Shown: positions 1 through 7,416 of the stretch, piece by piece
How the letters are laid out: every line of letters begins with the position of its first letter
Numbering within the stretch: the stretch's first letter is position 1
NCBI GenBank assembly: GCA_024692165.1
Contig: JAILMY010000151.1
Span: 1 to 34,987, forward strand
Length of the DNA stretch: 34,987 nt
Direction of reading: 5' to 3'
Source of the DNA: Butyrivibrio sp.
Lineage (GTDB): Bacteria > Bacillota > Clostridia > Lachnospirales > Lachnospiraceae
The notes under the pieces: model-generated
Database searches by the model: none
What the model was told of the DNA's origin: nothing
Seen by the model: only the letters and a program-made list of their open reading frames with translations
Program-made: the position numbers and the translations under genes

Positions 1-65
1 TATTTCTGAAGGAATGGATATGCAATCATGAAAGGAAGGATTGCATATCCATTCCTTCAGAAATA
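1..65. repeat. Perfect 27-bp inverted repeat at window start
   Basis: Bases 1-27 are the exact reverse complement of bases 39-65, with an 11-base loop (28-38). The right arm belongs to the reading frame of a sugar permease C-terminus, while the left arm has a stop at 7-9 in the same frame. A natural gene would not be expected to be preceded by the inverted copy of its own coding sequence, so a fold-back assembly artefact at a contig end is the likeliest reading. A real inversion junction is the alternative. Confidence 0.85.
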
Positions 66-105
66 CTTCGTACAGGGTGTTAATGTAGGAGCTGTAAAAG
101 AGTAA
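40..105 (+). CDS. C-terminal fragment of a carbohydrate ABC transporter permease
   Basis: The frame from 40 reads IAYPFLQKYF followed by VQGVNVGAVKE and a TAA stop at 103-105. This matches the characteristic C-terminal end of MalG/UgpE-type sugar ABC permeases (…YPFLQKYFVKG…GAVKG). Only about 21 residues are recognisable, and upstream of base 39 the sequence turns into the inverted copy of itself. The family assignment rests on this short conserved tail and on the context: the next two genes encode plant-polysaccharide enzymes, as expected at the end of an oligosaccharide-use operon. The substrate cannot be told. Confidence 0.6.
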   Translation: MAYPFLQKYFVQGVNVGAVKE

Positions 106-120
106 TTTTGATTAGTTACA

Positions 121-147
121 AAAGGGAAACTTCGGTTTCCCTTTTTC
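121..147 (+). terminator. Rho-independent terminator after the sugar permease
   Basis: A perfect 10-bp stem (121-130 with 135-144) closes a TTCG tetraloop and runs into T residues. It lies 15 bases after the permease stop and 23 bases before the esterase ATG. It argues against any upstream-extended start for the esterase, because such a start would lie inside or before the hairpin. Confidence 0.8.
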
Positions 148-167
148 TATATGATGTAGGAGGAAAA

Positions 168-890
168 ATGAGACATATTTTCTGGGCTGGAGATTCTACA
201 GTTGCATGTAACAAGATAAATACTTTTCCACAGACTGGTATAGCACAGGCTTTTGACAGATTCTGCGCAGCAGATGTTGTGATTTATAACCATGCAGTTA
301 ATGGCAGAAGTACAAAAAGCTTTATTGATGAGAGCAGACTAGCAACAATCTATAATGAGATTTCAAAAGAGGATTATCTTTTTATTCAGTTTGGACATAA
401 CGATGAAAAGATTAATGATCCGTCAAGATATACTGATCCTCATGGCGAGTTTATAACTAACCTTGGAAAGTTCGTAAATGTGGCTAGAAATAAGGGCGCA
501 TATCCAGTTTTTATCACATCTGTTGAGCGCAGACTTTTTGATGAAAATGGAAAGCTTAAGCCCTCAGAGCATACTGAATATGTTAAAGGAATGAAGGAAG
601 CAGGAGAAGAATTCGATGTTCCTGTAGTTGACCTTTTTGCAATGAGTCGTGAGTTTCTTGAAAAGACAGGCGATGAGGCTTCTAAGAAATACTATATGAA
701 CCTTGCTCCTGGAGAGGTTTCCTGGGCTCCGGATGGAAAGAAGGATAATTCCCATCTTAAATATGAAGGAGCAATGCTTTATTCTGGAATGATTGCAAAA
801 GGCTTGAAAGAAATTGGTGAGCATTACGCAACACTCATAGCGGATGATACGCTTTTTGATCAGACATCTCAAATTGAAATTAATGGGTAA
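168..890 (+). CDS. SGNH-family rhamnogalacturonan acetylesterase-like protein (CE12 type)
   Basis: The 240-residue protein has the signatures of an SGNH hydrolase. Block I is GDST with nucleophile Ser10, block II is the NGRST stretch near 45-49, block III is GHND with Asn78, and the catalytic Asp193/His196 pair sits in DNSH. This pattern is closest to CE12 rhamnogalacturonan acetylesterases (RhgT/YesT), which remove acetyl groups from pectin or xylan. There is no signal peptide, so it probably acts in the cytoplasm on imported acetylated oligosaccharides. The ATG at 168 is chosen because AGGAGG sits just upstream and the longer frame from 108 runs through a terminator. The GH43 gene starts 5 bases after its stop, so the two are probably co-transcribed. 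The substrate is inferred from family and context. Confidence 0.8.
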   Translation: MRHIFWAGDSTVACNKINTFPQTGIAQAFDRFCAADVVIYNHAVNGRSTKSFIDESRLATIYNEISKEDYLFIQFGHNDEKINDPSRYTDPHGEFITNLGKFVNVARNKGAYPVFITSVERRLFDENGKLKPSEHTEYVKGMKEAGEEFDVPVVDLFAMSREFLEKTGDEASKKYYMNLAPGEVSWAPDGKKDNSHLKYEGAMLYSGMIAKGLKEIGEHYATLIADDTLFDQTSQIEING

Positions 891-895
891 AAATT

Positions 896-2566
896 ATGGG
901 AAAATTTCGAAATCCAATTTTGTTTGCGGATTATTCAGATCCTGATGTTATAAGAGTAGGAGACACCTTTTATTTAACAGCTTCAAGTTTTAACTATACA
1001 CCTGGACTCCCGATTCTTGTTTCAAAGGACCTGGTTAATTGGAAGATGGTTAATTATGCTATAGATAATATAAAAGAAGATAGATACAAGATTCCTCGCC
1101 ATTCTGAGGGCGTTTGGGCACCTTCAATCAGATTTCATGAAGGCGAATTCTATATTTACTACGGAATGCCGGATGAAGGTATTTATGTCGTAAAAACTAA
1201 GGATCCTCTCGGAAAGTGGGAGGAGCCTGTTTGCGTTCTGGCTGGAAAAGGACTTATCGATTCCTGTCCATTCTGGGATGAAGATGGCAGGGCATACATA
1301 ATCCACGGATATGCCAAGAGCAGGATTGGCTTTAAGAGTATTCTTGGCATATTCGAGATGAATGCTGAAGGCACAAAGGCTATTTCTGAGGATCACTTTA
1401 TTTTTGATGGTAATGATCCTGCGCATCCTGCAGTGACTATAGAAGGACCTAAGGTTTACAAGAGAAATGGATATTATTATATCTTGGCTCCGGCAGGAGG
1501 AGTGAAGGATGGATATCAAGTAGCACTACGAAGCCGCGATATTCATGGCCCTTATGAGATTAAAACTGTGATGCATACAGGAAATACTATAATTAACGGA
1601 CCTCACCAGGGTGGACTTGTTGATACAGTAAATGGTGATGAATGGTTTATTCATTTCCAGGATCGTGGACTTTATGGCAGAATCTGTCATTTGCAGCCTG
1701 TAACCTGGCAAAATGACTGGCCTGTTATTGGCATAAATCCTGATGAAAATGGATGCGGTGAGCCCGTATATGAAATGGAAAAACCAAATACAGGTGTAAG
1801 CGATGTAACTTGTTATTTAGATGCTTCAGATGATTTTAAGGATGGACAGATTGGCCTACAATGGCAGTGGCTTGGGAATCATGAAGATGCTTTTTGTGAT
1901 AATGTGTATGTCACAAATTGTTTAAGCAGCATTGTTAAAAATGATGAGCAAAATGAGGCAACTGTTCAGGACGGGATAAGGTTAAATTCCTTGAACCCAT
2001 CTAAGGATGAGGCACCTACAATCTGGCGTAGCGCAAATGTCCTTACTCAGAAACTGATTTATCCTTGCTTTGAAGCTGAAATTAAAATGGATGCTACCGG
2101 GCTAAAGGATGGTGATAGAGCCGGAGTATGTATGACCGGAGGACAGTATGTGTCTGCTTTTATTGAAAGAATTTCTGAGAACCAGTATTTAGTGAAGGTA
2201 ATTCATTCAGAAGGCGGCGATAAGGACAAAATTGAAGTCACAAATAATGTACTTGAGCTGGGAGAGCTTACAGGAAACGAGCTTGATAGTGTCAGATGGT
2301 TTATGACTTTTAAGCATCCTGATATAGATGTTCATTCAGAGGATTTATATTTTGCTAATGTTCATGAACCATTGAAGGGACAAAATCCTGTTCTTAAGAT
2401 TTCAGTAAAAATAGGAAATAGGATATCACAAGACCTTGGAGTTAATTACACTCCTTCAGACCATACCTGGGTTGGAGCTAAGCTTGGAATATATGCTTTG
2501 ACTAAAGGAAAAAAAGATAAGGGTGGCTTTGCAGACTTTAAATATGTTCATATTCGTGAAGCGTAA
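896..2566 (+). CDS. Glycoside hydrolase family 43 (beta-xylosidase / alpha-L-arabinofuranosidase type)
   Basis: The protein has 556 residues. The N-terminal part (about 1-300) is a five-bladed GH43 propeller: the general base is Asp15 in YSDPDVIR, the pKa-modulating Asp122 is in LIDSCPFWDEDG, and the general acid is Glu183 in IEGPKVY. The C-terminal part (about 310-556) looks like the beta-sandwich, concanavalin-like domain (DUF1349 type) found in many GH43 enzymes. No signal peptide is visible, so the enzyme probably cleaves imported xylo- or arabino-oligosaccharides in the cytoplasm. It is the last gene of the + strand carbohydrate unit and is followed by a terminator. The exact specificity (xylosidase, arabinofuranosidase or both) cannot be read from sequence alone. 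Confidence 0.88.
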   Translation: MGKFRNPILFADYSDPDVIRVGDTFYLTASSFNYTPGLPILVSKDLVNWKMVNYAIDNIKEDRYKIPRHSEGVWAPSIRFHEGEFYIYYGMPDEGIYVVKTKDPLGKWEEPVCVLAGKGLIDSCPFWDEDGRAYIIHGYAKSRIGFKSILGIFEMNAEGTKAISEDHFIFDGNDPAHPAVTIEGPKVYKRNGYYYILAPAGGVKDGYQVALRSRDIHGPYEIKTVMHTGNTIINGPHQGGLVDTVNGDEWFIHFQDRGLYGRICHLQPVTWQNDWPVIGINPDENGCGEPVYEMEKPNTGVSDVTCYLDASDDFKDGQIGLQWQWLGNHEDAFCDNVYVTNCLSSIVKNDEQNEATVQDGIRLNSLNPSKDEAPTIWRSANVLTQKLIYPCFEAEIKMDATGLKDGDRAGVCMTGGQYVSAFIERISENQYLVKVIHSEGGDKDKIEVTNNVLELGELTGNELDSVRWFMTFKHPDIDVHSEDLYFANVHEPLKGQNPVLKISVKIGNRISQDLGVNYTPSDHTWVGAKLGIYALTKGKKDKGGFADFKYVHIREA

Positions 2567-2626
2567 TATATTGTTATGCTTTGATTTGTTGTGGTTCAAT
2601 GATATGTAGTGAATAATAAATTAGAT

Positions 2627-2671
2627 AAAAAAGCTGTGGCAAGCGTAGTTTTACGCAAGTCACAGCTTTTT
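2627..2671. terminator. Bidirectional terminator between convergent genes
   Basis: An A-rich left arm ending in AGCTGTG (2627-2637) pairs with a right arm CACAGCT plus T-run (2661-2671) around an inner segment that has its own small stem (GCGTA/TACGC). The A-tract and T-tract flank the stem on both sides, so it can act on either strand. It serves the GH43 gene from the left and the PL9 gene from the right. Confidence 0.75.
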
Positions 2672-2728
2672 ATTTAGTGAGCTTTACAGCACACATTTCT
2701 TATGTTGGTTATATAGCCTATTTTTACA

Positions 2729-4261
2729 TCAGAAACCTACACATGTGCCCTTAAGTGTAGCACCTTTAAGGTTATTCTTACCGTTTCTTGATGTACAGCT
2801 GTCGATTACTGCAGTTCCGAAGGTGACCTTTTTGCCAAGAGCAGATGGTGTGCCTTCCTTTGGCCAGTTGTAGTTGTATTTCTTGTTGCCGTCAGCTGTG
2901 CATTTCTTCATGGTTACAACGCCGCTCTGATTGTTGCGGTCAAAACCACTTGCGTAGTTACCAACTGCTGAGCAGCCTTCAAGTACATGATTAAGTGGAT
3001 CGATATGAGCTGCAACGCCGGGTGTTTTATTATCTACGCCGCCGAGCTTAAAGCCGTTTCCATCTCCGTAAATTCCATCGCAGTAGCCGTTGTAATTAGC
3101 TCTGCAGTTTTTGAAGGTTACAACGCCATGTGCAGCATAAAGATCCCAGCCGTCATCACTGTTGTATTCAGCAACGCAATTTTCAAAGTAGTTGCCTGCT
3201 CCAGAATGAAGCTTTACTGCAAAACCATCAGCATTCTCGCCCTTGGCATCTGCGTTGTGGTGAGAGTAGCAACTGTAGAATTTGTTGTTGGATCCACCGT
3301 TACTTACCTGGAAGCCGGCGTCCTTGTTGTAACAGCAGGTTACATTTTTAAAGGTGTTGCCGCTACCATCGATAAAGATTCCGTTGTCAGCAGCATTTTT
3401 TACAGTAATGTTTGAAAGAGTACTGCCAGAACCTGAGATAGTGATTCCACGACCAGAGTTTCCCTTTGTTGAAGAAAAATCTATAGTTGCATTATTTTTT
3501 CCTTCGATATTTACACCACTCTTAAGGCTGACAGCGCCGCTTTTTACTGTACCTTCAATAATGATTGTTGTTCCTTTTGAGGCTTTGCTGATTGCATCTG
3601 AAAGACTTGTGCCGCCATTTTTAACTGTGATGGTATTTCCTGAAGGAGTCTGCGTGCTGGAACCGCCACCATTATTATTTCCACCGTTGTTACTTCCACC
3701 GTTGTTGTCGCAGGCTTCAAATTTGAACTGCTGGCAAGCCTTGCCGTTATATTCCCAGGTGCCTATGTTTCCACCTGCTTTAGTTGACCAGTCATATACA
3801 TCAACTGCCTGTTTATTAGAAGAACACTTAGTTGTCAGAGCAACTACACCACTTGAAATATTAACAATCTTAAACTTCTGTGAATCCTTGCTATTTGATG
3901 GCCAGATCTGAATGTTGGTTCCGTTCACTTTTTTGCCACCATTAACATCAAGATAGTAGCCGTTGCTTAAACCGCTTTTGATTGTGATATAACCACTTCC
4001 CTTATTCTCAACATACCATTTCTGATTGTTGTTTCCGGTTCCTTTTCCCTGCTGAACATTAGCCCCCTTAACGTCAGAAGAACCTGCAACCTCAACATAC
4101 AACTGGCTGTTGATGTTTTTGATGTAATACCATCCGTTTGAAATAGAAGATTTGGATGCTGCCTCAGCCTTGATTACCGACTGTGGAGCAAGTGATGTTG
4201 TAACAACAGTCATAATAAGTGCTGATGCTACAAAAAGATTTTTTAAAAACTTGTGCTTCAT
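2729..4261 (-). CDS. Secreted pectate lyase, PL9 family, with N-terminal ricin-type lectin domain
   Basis: The 510-residue protein starts with a Sec signal peptide (about 1-34; Lys-rich start, hydrophobic core, Ala-rich end near AEA). Residues about 40-182 form a ricin-B-like/CBM13 carbohydrate-binding domain with repeated GxYxI and QKW/QKF motifs. A Gly/Asn-rich linker spans about 186-209. Residues about 210-510 are a parallel beta-helix of PL9 type: Asp345 in ENADGFA, Asp369/Asp370/Asp373 in NSDDGWD and Lys405 in GNGFKLGG correspond to the calcium ligands and the catalytic lysine known from Pel9A, with matching spacing between the aspartates. It should cleave polygalacturonate by calcium-dependent beta-elimination outside the cell. 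GGAGGG lies upstream of the ATG. The gene is monocistronic, and its promoter carries a catabolite operator. Confidence 0.9.
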   Translation of the reverse strand: MKHKFLKNLFVASALIMTVVTTSLAPQSVIKAEAASKSSISNGWYYIKNINSQLYVEVAGSSDVKGANVQQGKGTGNNNQKWYVENKGSGYITIKSGLSNGYYLDVNGGKKVNGTNIQIWPSNSKDSQKFKIVNISSGVVALTTKCSSNKQAVDVYDWSTKAGGNIGTWEYNGKACQQFKFEACDNNGGSNNGGNNNGGGSSTQTPSGNTITVKNGGTSLSDAISKASKGTTIIIEGTVKSGAVSLKSGVNIEGKNNATIDFSSTKGNSGRGITISGSGSTLSNITVKNAADNGIFIDGSGNTFKNVTCCYNKDAGFQVSNGGSNNKFYSCYSHHNADAKGENADGFAVKLHSGAGNYFENCVAEYNSDDGWDLYAAHGVVTFKNCRANYNGYCDGIYGDGNGFKLGGVDNKTPGVAAHIDPLNHVLEGCSAVGNYASGFDRNNQSGVVTMKKCTADGNKKYNYNWPKEGTPSALGKKVTFGTAVIDSCTSRNGKNNLKGATLKGTCVGF

Positions 4262-4581
4262 TTTTACCCTCCTAAACTTTTTTCATATTTTTTTGCCTTT
4301 TTTCCCTCAAAGCACTATATAATCATAGCACTTTGTCTATTATAATGTAACCGCTTACATGCTGAAAAAATCAATAAAAATGAGGGCTAAAATTTGGTAA
4401 AAAAGCATGTTTATCGTTAAAGCATTCATGGATAAAAATTTACACGTGAATTAATAAATATGCACGGTAAAAAGATTGTATAAAATTATATTAAAAAAAC
4501 ATAAAAACAACCATAAATTTACGGGAATGCGCTAAAATTGATATTGGATAGTTTGATTTTTTTTACAAAGGAGAAAAAACA
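4262..4581. other. 320-bp divergent intergenic region
   Basis: This very AT-rich stretch separates the divergent pectate lyase and chemotaxis receptor genes. It holds the lyase ribosome site (CCTCC on the + strand near 4270) and the catabolite operator at 4345-4360. For the receptor only the AAGGAG ribosome site just before 4582 is clear. A TAAA near 4514 is not followed by a convincing flagellar sigma-factor -10. No cyclic-di-GMP riboswitch core, small ORF or tRNA was found. Confidence 0.6.
4339..4367 (-). promoter_or_regulatory. Candidate PL9 promoter with embedded cre-like operator
   Basis: Reading the - strand, TATAAT (4344 to 4339) is preceded by a 17-base spacer and a weak -35, TTTCAG (4367 to 4362). 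The spacer holds ATGTAACCGCTTACAT (4345-4360), a palindrome with 6-bp perfect arms that fits the cre consensus WTGNAANCGNWNNCW at every position. A CcpA/LacI-family repressor bound there would cover the space between -35 and -10. The site is seen directly; the regulator is inferred. Confidence 0.65.
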
Positions 4582-6369
4582 ATGGCTGAATCTGTGAATA
4601 AAAATAAAAAAATACCTCTATTAAAAACTGTGGCAGGAATGAGTGCAGTTTCATATATTGCACTTCTGATTCTGTTTGTGGTTTCTATTTTTATTGTTTC
4701 TAATCAGATGGTAAATATCACAAATACTTCCATTTCTACTTCTACAACTGTTGAGGAAGTAATGAATGATATGCGTATATTCGAAGTTGATATGCGTATC
4801 CTTGATAATGACGGTTTTGCATTGGCTTCCATGTATGAGACCATAGCGGCTATGGGGCAGGTTGATCAGAAAATTCCAGAAATGCAGGAATGCCTTACTA
4901 ATATGGATGCTGCTATTGAGGGCATAAGTACCACATTTAATCAGATATCTTCTCCTGGAAGTACAGCGCTTACCGCGGTTAATACGCTCAAGGAAAACTA
5001 TACCGGTTATAGAGAAGGCTATCAGAAAGTAATAGAAGCTGCTAAGGTAGCTGATGTAAATTCAATTCTTATGGTAGTTTATGGCGAAGCTTCAACTCAG
5101 CTGGCAAATATGAAAGAGGCTCTTGTAACTCTTAATGATGAGGTTGCAACGGTTGAAGCAAATGCTCATGAAAGCGTTCAAAAACAGTCTGCTGCTTCAA
5201 TTCGGGTAGTAGCTATATTAACATTTGTTTATATCATTGCTATTATCGCATTCCTTTTCTTTAACTATAGATCTGTAGGACGTAAGGTAAATCAGATTGC
5301 TGCTGAGATTAATGAAATCATTTCAAATATCCAAAAGGGTAAAGGCGATCTTACGGTCAGAGTTAACACCCAGACATCATCAGAACTTGTTCTTATAAAA
5401 GATGGCTTTAACCACTTCATAGAGACGTTGCAGGTTATTCTTAAACAGGTTAAGGATGGCACAGTTATCTTGAAGGATTCTTCTGATAGCATGACTAATC
5501 AGATTCAGCTGGCAAGCGATAATATTACAAACACATCGGCAGCACTTGAAGAGCTGTCTGCAAGCATGCACAATGTATCTGAGACCGCTGATGTGATGAA
5601 TACTAAACTTGAAGAGGTTGAGGCTGCTACAGGAAATATTAGTGATCGTGTAGAAGACGGCACTGCAAAGGCAGAAGAAATCAGGGCTGAGGCTATTGAA
5701 ATAAAGAATGATGCAGAGAATAAAAAGGATAACACCGGAGCCAAGATGGAGGAGCTTTCAGGAGTTCTTGAAAAATCAGTTAAGGACAGCGAAAAGGTTG
5801 CACAGATCAATGAACTTACAAATGTAATTCTTGATATTGCTTCCCAGACAAATCTTCTTGCGCTTAATGCTTCTATTGAGGCAGCAAGAGCAGGCGAAGC
5901 CGGAAAAGGATTTGCAGTTGTTGCTTCAGAAATCAGTTCACTGGCTGAGAATTCGCGTCAGACAGCCGGAAACATTCAGGTGATCAGTAATGAGGTTACT
6001 CTGGCAGTTAAAACGTTGGCTGATAATGCGATGCAGGTACTTGATTTTATCAATAACACGGTGCTTGCTGACTATGATGCTTTTGTTGGAACCGGTGAAA
6101 AATACGAAGAGACCGCCAAGATTATCAATGAGATGCTTGATGGTATTTCTGATCAGACTCAGAATCTTAACAGTATAATGGGCGAGATGTCAGATTCTGT
6201 TTTATCTATTTCAACATCCGTGCAGGAAGCAGCAAGAGCCATCAACCAGTCCTCCGAAAGCTCACAGGATATTGTTGATGAGATCTCCGGAATCAGCTCT
6301 GCGATGGATACTAATAATGATGTAACAAATAAGCTCAATGACAGCACAAAGCAGTTCATAAACATGTAA
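4582..6369 (+). CDS. Methyl-accepting chemotaxis protein
   Basis: The 595-residue receptor has a first membrane helix at about 20-42, a helical periplasmic-side sensor region (about 45-205, four-helix-bundle type), a second membrane helix at about 208-227 and a HAMP-like linker (about 228-285). The cytoplasmic signalling domain ends in the highly conserved hairpin at about 415-450 ([20 protein letters not shown], then GKGFAVVA), which binds CheA and CheW. No C-terminal CheR-tethering pentapeptide is present. The ATG follows AAGGAG at a good distance. Its ligand is unknown; sitting beside the secreted pectinase it may sense sugars, but that is only context. A clear terminator follows. Confidence 0.93.
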   Translation: MAESVNKNKKIPLLKTVAGMSAVSYIALLILFVVSIFIVSNQMVNITNTSISTSTTVEEVMNDMRIFEVDMRILDNDGFALASMYETIAAMGQVDQKIPEMQECLTNMDAAIEGISTTFNQISSPGSTALTAVNTLKENYTGYREGYQKVIEAAKVADVNSILMVVYGEASTQLANMKEALVTLNDEVATVEANAHESVQKQSAASIRVVAILTFVYIIAIIAFLFFNYRSVGRKVNQIAAEINEIISNIQKGKGDLTVRVNTQTSSELVLIKDGFNHFIETLQVILKQVKDGTVILKDSSDSMTNQIQLASDNITNTSAALEELSASMHNVSETADVMNTKLEEVEAATGNISDRVEDGTAKAEEIRAEAIEIKNDAENKKDNTGAKMEELSGVLEKSVKDSEKVAQINELTNVILDIASQTNLLALNASIEAARAGEAGKGFAVVASEISSLAENSRQTAGNIQVISNEVTLAVKTLADNAMQVLDFINNTVLADYDAFVGTGEKYEETAKIINEMLDGISDQTQNLNSIMGEMSDSVLSISTSVQEAARAINQSSESSQDIVDEISGISSAMDTNNDVTNKLNDSTKQFINM

Positions 6370-6383
6370 GAATGTTATATAAT

Positions 6384-6426
6384 GATATACGGCTGTTTTT
6401 ATAAGGACAGCCGTATATCTTTTTTT
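6384..6426 (+). terminator. Rho-independent terminator after the chemotaxis receptor
   Basis: A 13-bp perfect stem (6384-6396 with 6407-6419) with a 10-base loop is followed by seven T residues. Confidence 0.9.
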
Positions 6427-6446
6427 ATGTTTATGGAGAATTAACT

Positions 6447-7295
6447 ATGATGCAGATTGGTATTAGATTTCACGACACTTTAGAACTTCCCTTCGAGGAG
6501 AGATTACAGGAGATAAAAAGGCAGGGCTTTAGCTGTACGCATATAGCTCTTTCCAAGGTACCTGGATTTACAGCTGATCCTACAGCACTTACACCAGGCT
6601 ATGCTATGTATATGAGAGACGCCTTTAGAAGAGCAGATCTTGATGTGGCTGTTCTTGGCTGCTACCTTAATCTGGCAACACCAGACGAGAAGGCACTTAG
6701 AGCTAATCAGGAAAAATACATGGCACATATCCGTTTTGCTTCACTTATGGGAGCTGGTATGGTTGGAACTGAGACTGGTGCTCCAAACGTAGATTATCAC
6801 TATGATAAAGAGGCATGCCATTCACAGGAGGCTTTAGATACCTTTATTACTAACCTTAAGCCTGTTGTAAAATACGCTGAGCAGATGGGCGTTATTGTAG
6901 CAATTGAGCCTGTTTACAGACATATCGTTTATAATCCTAAGAGAGCGAGAGAGGTTCTTGATAGAATCGAGTCTCCAAATCTTCAGATTATTTTTGATCC
7001 GGTTAACCTTCTTTGGACAGATAACTATGAGCAGCGCCAGGAAGTATTTGAAGAGGCAATGGATATTCTTGAAAAGGATATTTGCATGGTGCATCTTAAG
7101 GACTGTAGAGTTGAAGGCGATGCAGTAAAGAGCATGGGATGCGGATTAGGTGAAATGGACTATCGCAGCATTGTGAAGTTTACTAATGAAAAGAAGCCTT
7201 TCATCCATGCTACTCTTGAAGATACCAAGCCAGACAACGCTGTAGCAGCAAGAGAGTGCATACAGAGAGTTGAAAGAGAAATGCTTGGAAAGTAA
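6447..7295 (+). CDS. Sugar phosphate isomerase/epimerase-like TIM-barrel protein
   Basis: This 282-residue protein belongs to the xylose isomerase-like / AP endonuclease 2 TIM-barrel superfamily. The likely metal ligands are Glu154 in AIEPVYRH, Asp184 in FDPVNL, His216 in VHLKD and Glu258 in ATLED, in the usual barrel order. Such proteins isomerise or epimerise sugars, inositols or hydroxypyruvate, but the family is too broad to name a substrate. There is no signal peptide. GGAG upstream supports 6447, and the second ATG (6450) is equally possible. It stands alone between a terminator and a large palindrome. A role in catabolism of a rare sugar or sugar acid fits the pectin context. Confidence 0.8.
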   Translation: MMQIGIRFHDTLELPFEERLQEIKRQGFSCTHIALSKVPGFTADPTALTPGYAMYMRDAFRRADLDVAVLGCYLNLATPDEKALRANQEKYMAHIRFASLMGAGMVGTETGAPNVDYHYDKEACHSQEALDTFITNLKPVVKYAEQMGVIVAIEPVYRHIVYNPKRAREVLDRIESPNLQIIFDPVNLLWTDNYEQRQEVFEEAMDILEKDICMVHLKDCRVEGDAVKSMGCGLGEMDYRSIVKFTNEKKPFIHATLEDTKPDNAVAARECIQRVEREMLGK

Positions 7296-7303
7296 TTGAA
7301 CAA

Positions 7304-7398
7304 TGGCGGTGTAGTTGGACATAGGGGACGGGGTTAGCGGTTCATTTTTTGCAAAAATGAACCGCTAACCCCGTCCCCTAGGTCCAACTACACCGCCA
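7304..7398. repeat. REP-like 95-bp palindrome between convergent genes
   Basis: Bases 7304-7349 pair with 7353-7398: 45 of 46 positions are complementary around a 3-base loop, with the single mismatch at 7321 against 7381. The core contains GGGGACGGGGTTAGCGGTTC and its complement. Such GGGGACGG-type palindromes resemble REP-like elements that RAYT-type (Y1) transposases are thought to spread; the family link is an inference. It lies in the 121-bp gap between convergent genes and ends 18 bases from the stop of the 703-residue gene. It lacks a clean T-run, but a hairpin this strong could still stop or stabilise both transcripts. Confidence 0.85.
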
Positions 7399-7416
7399 CC
7401 ATACACATAGGCCTAT

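Noticed and set aside
108-167. Upstream-extended start of the CE12-like esterase
   Set aside because: The extension reads through a 10-bp terminator hairpin, and AGGAGG marks the ATG at 168.
3354-3911. 185-codon open frame on the + strand inside the PL9 gene
   Set aside because: It is antisense to a clear PL9 lyase with all active-site residues, has Pro/Leu-rich low-complexity sequence from the Gly/Asn linker and no ribosome site.
4262-4581. Cyclic-di-GMP riboswitch or flagellar sigma promoter before the chemotaxis receptor
   Set aside because: No GEMM core motif is present, and the TAAA near 4514 is not followed by a good GCCGATAA-like -10 at the right spacing.
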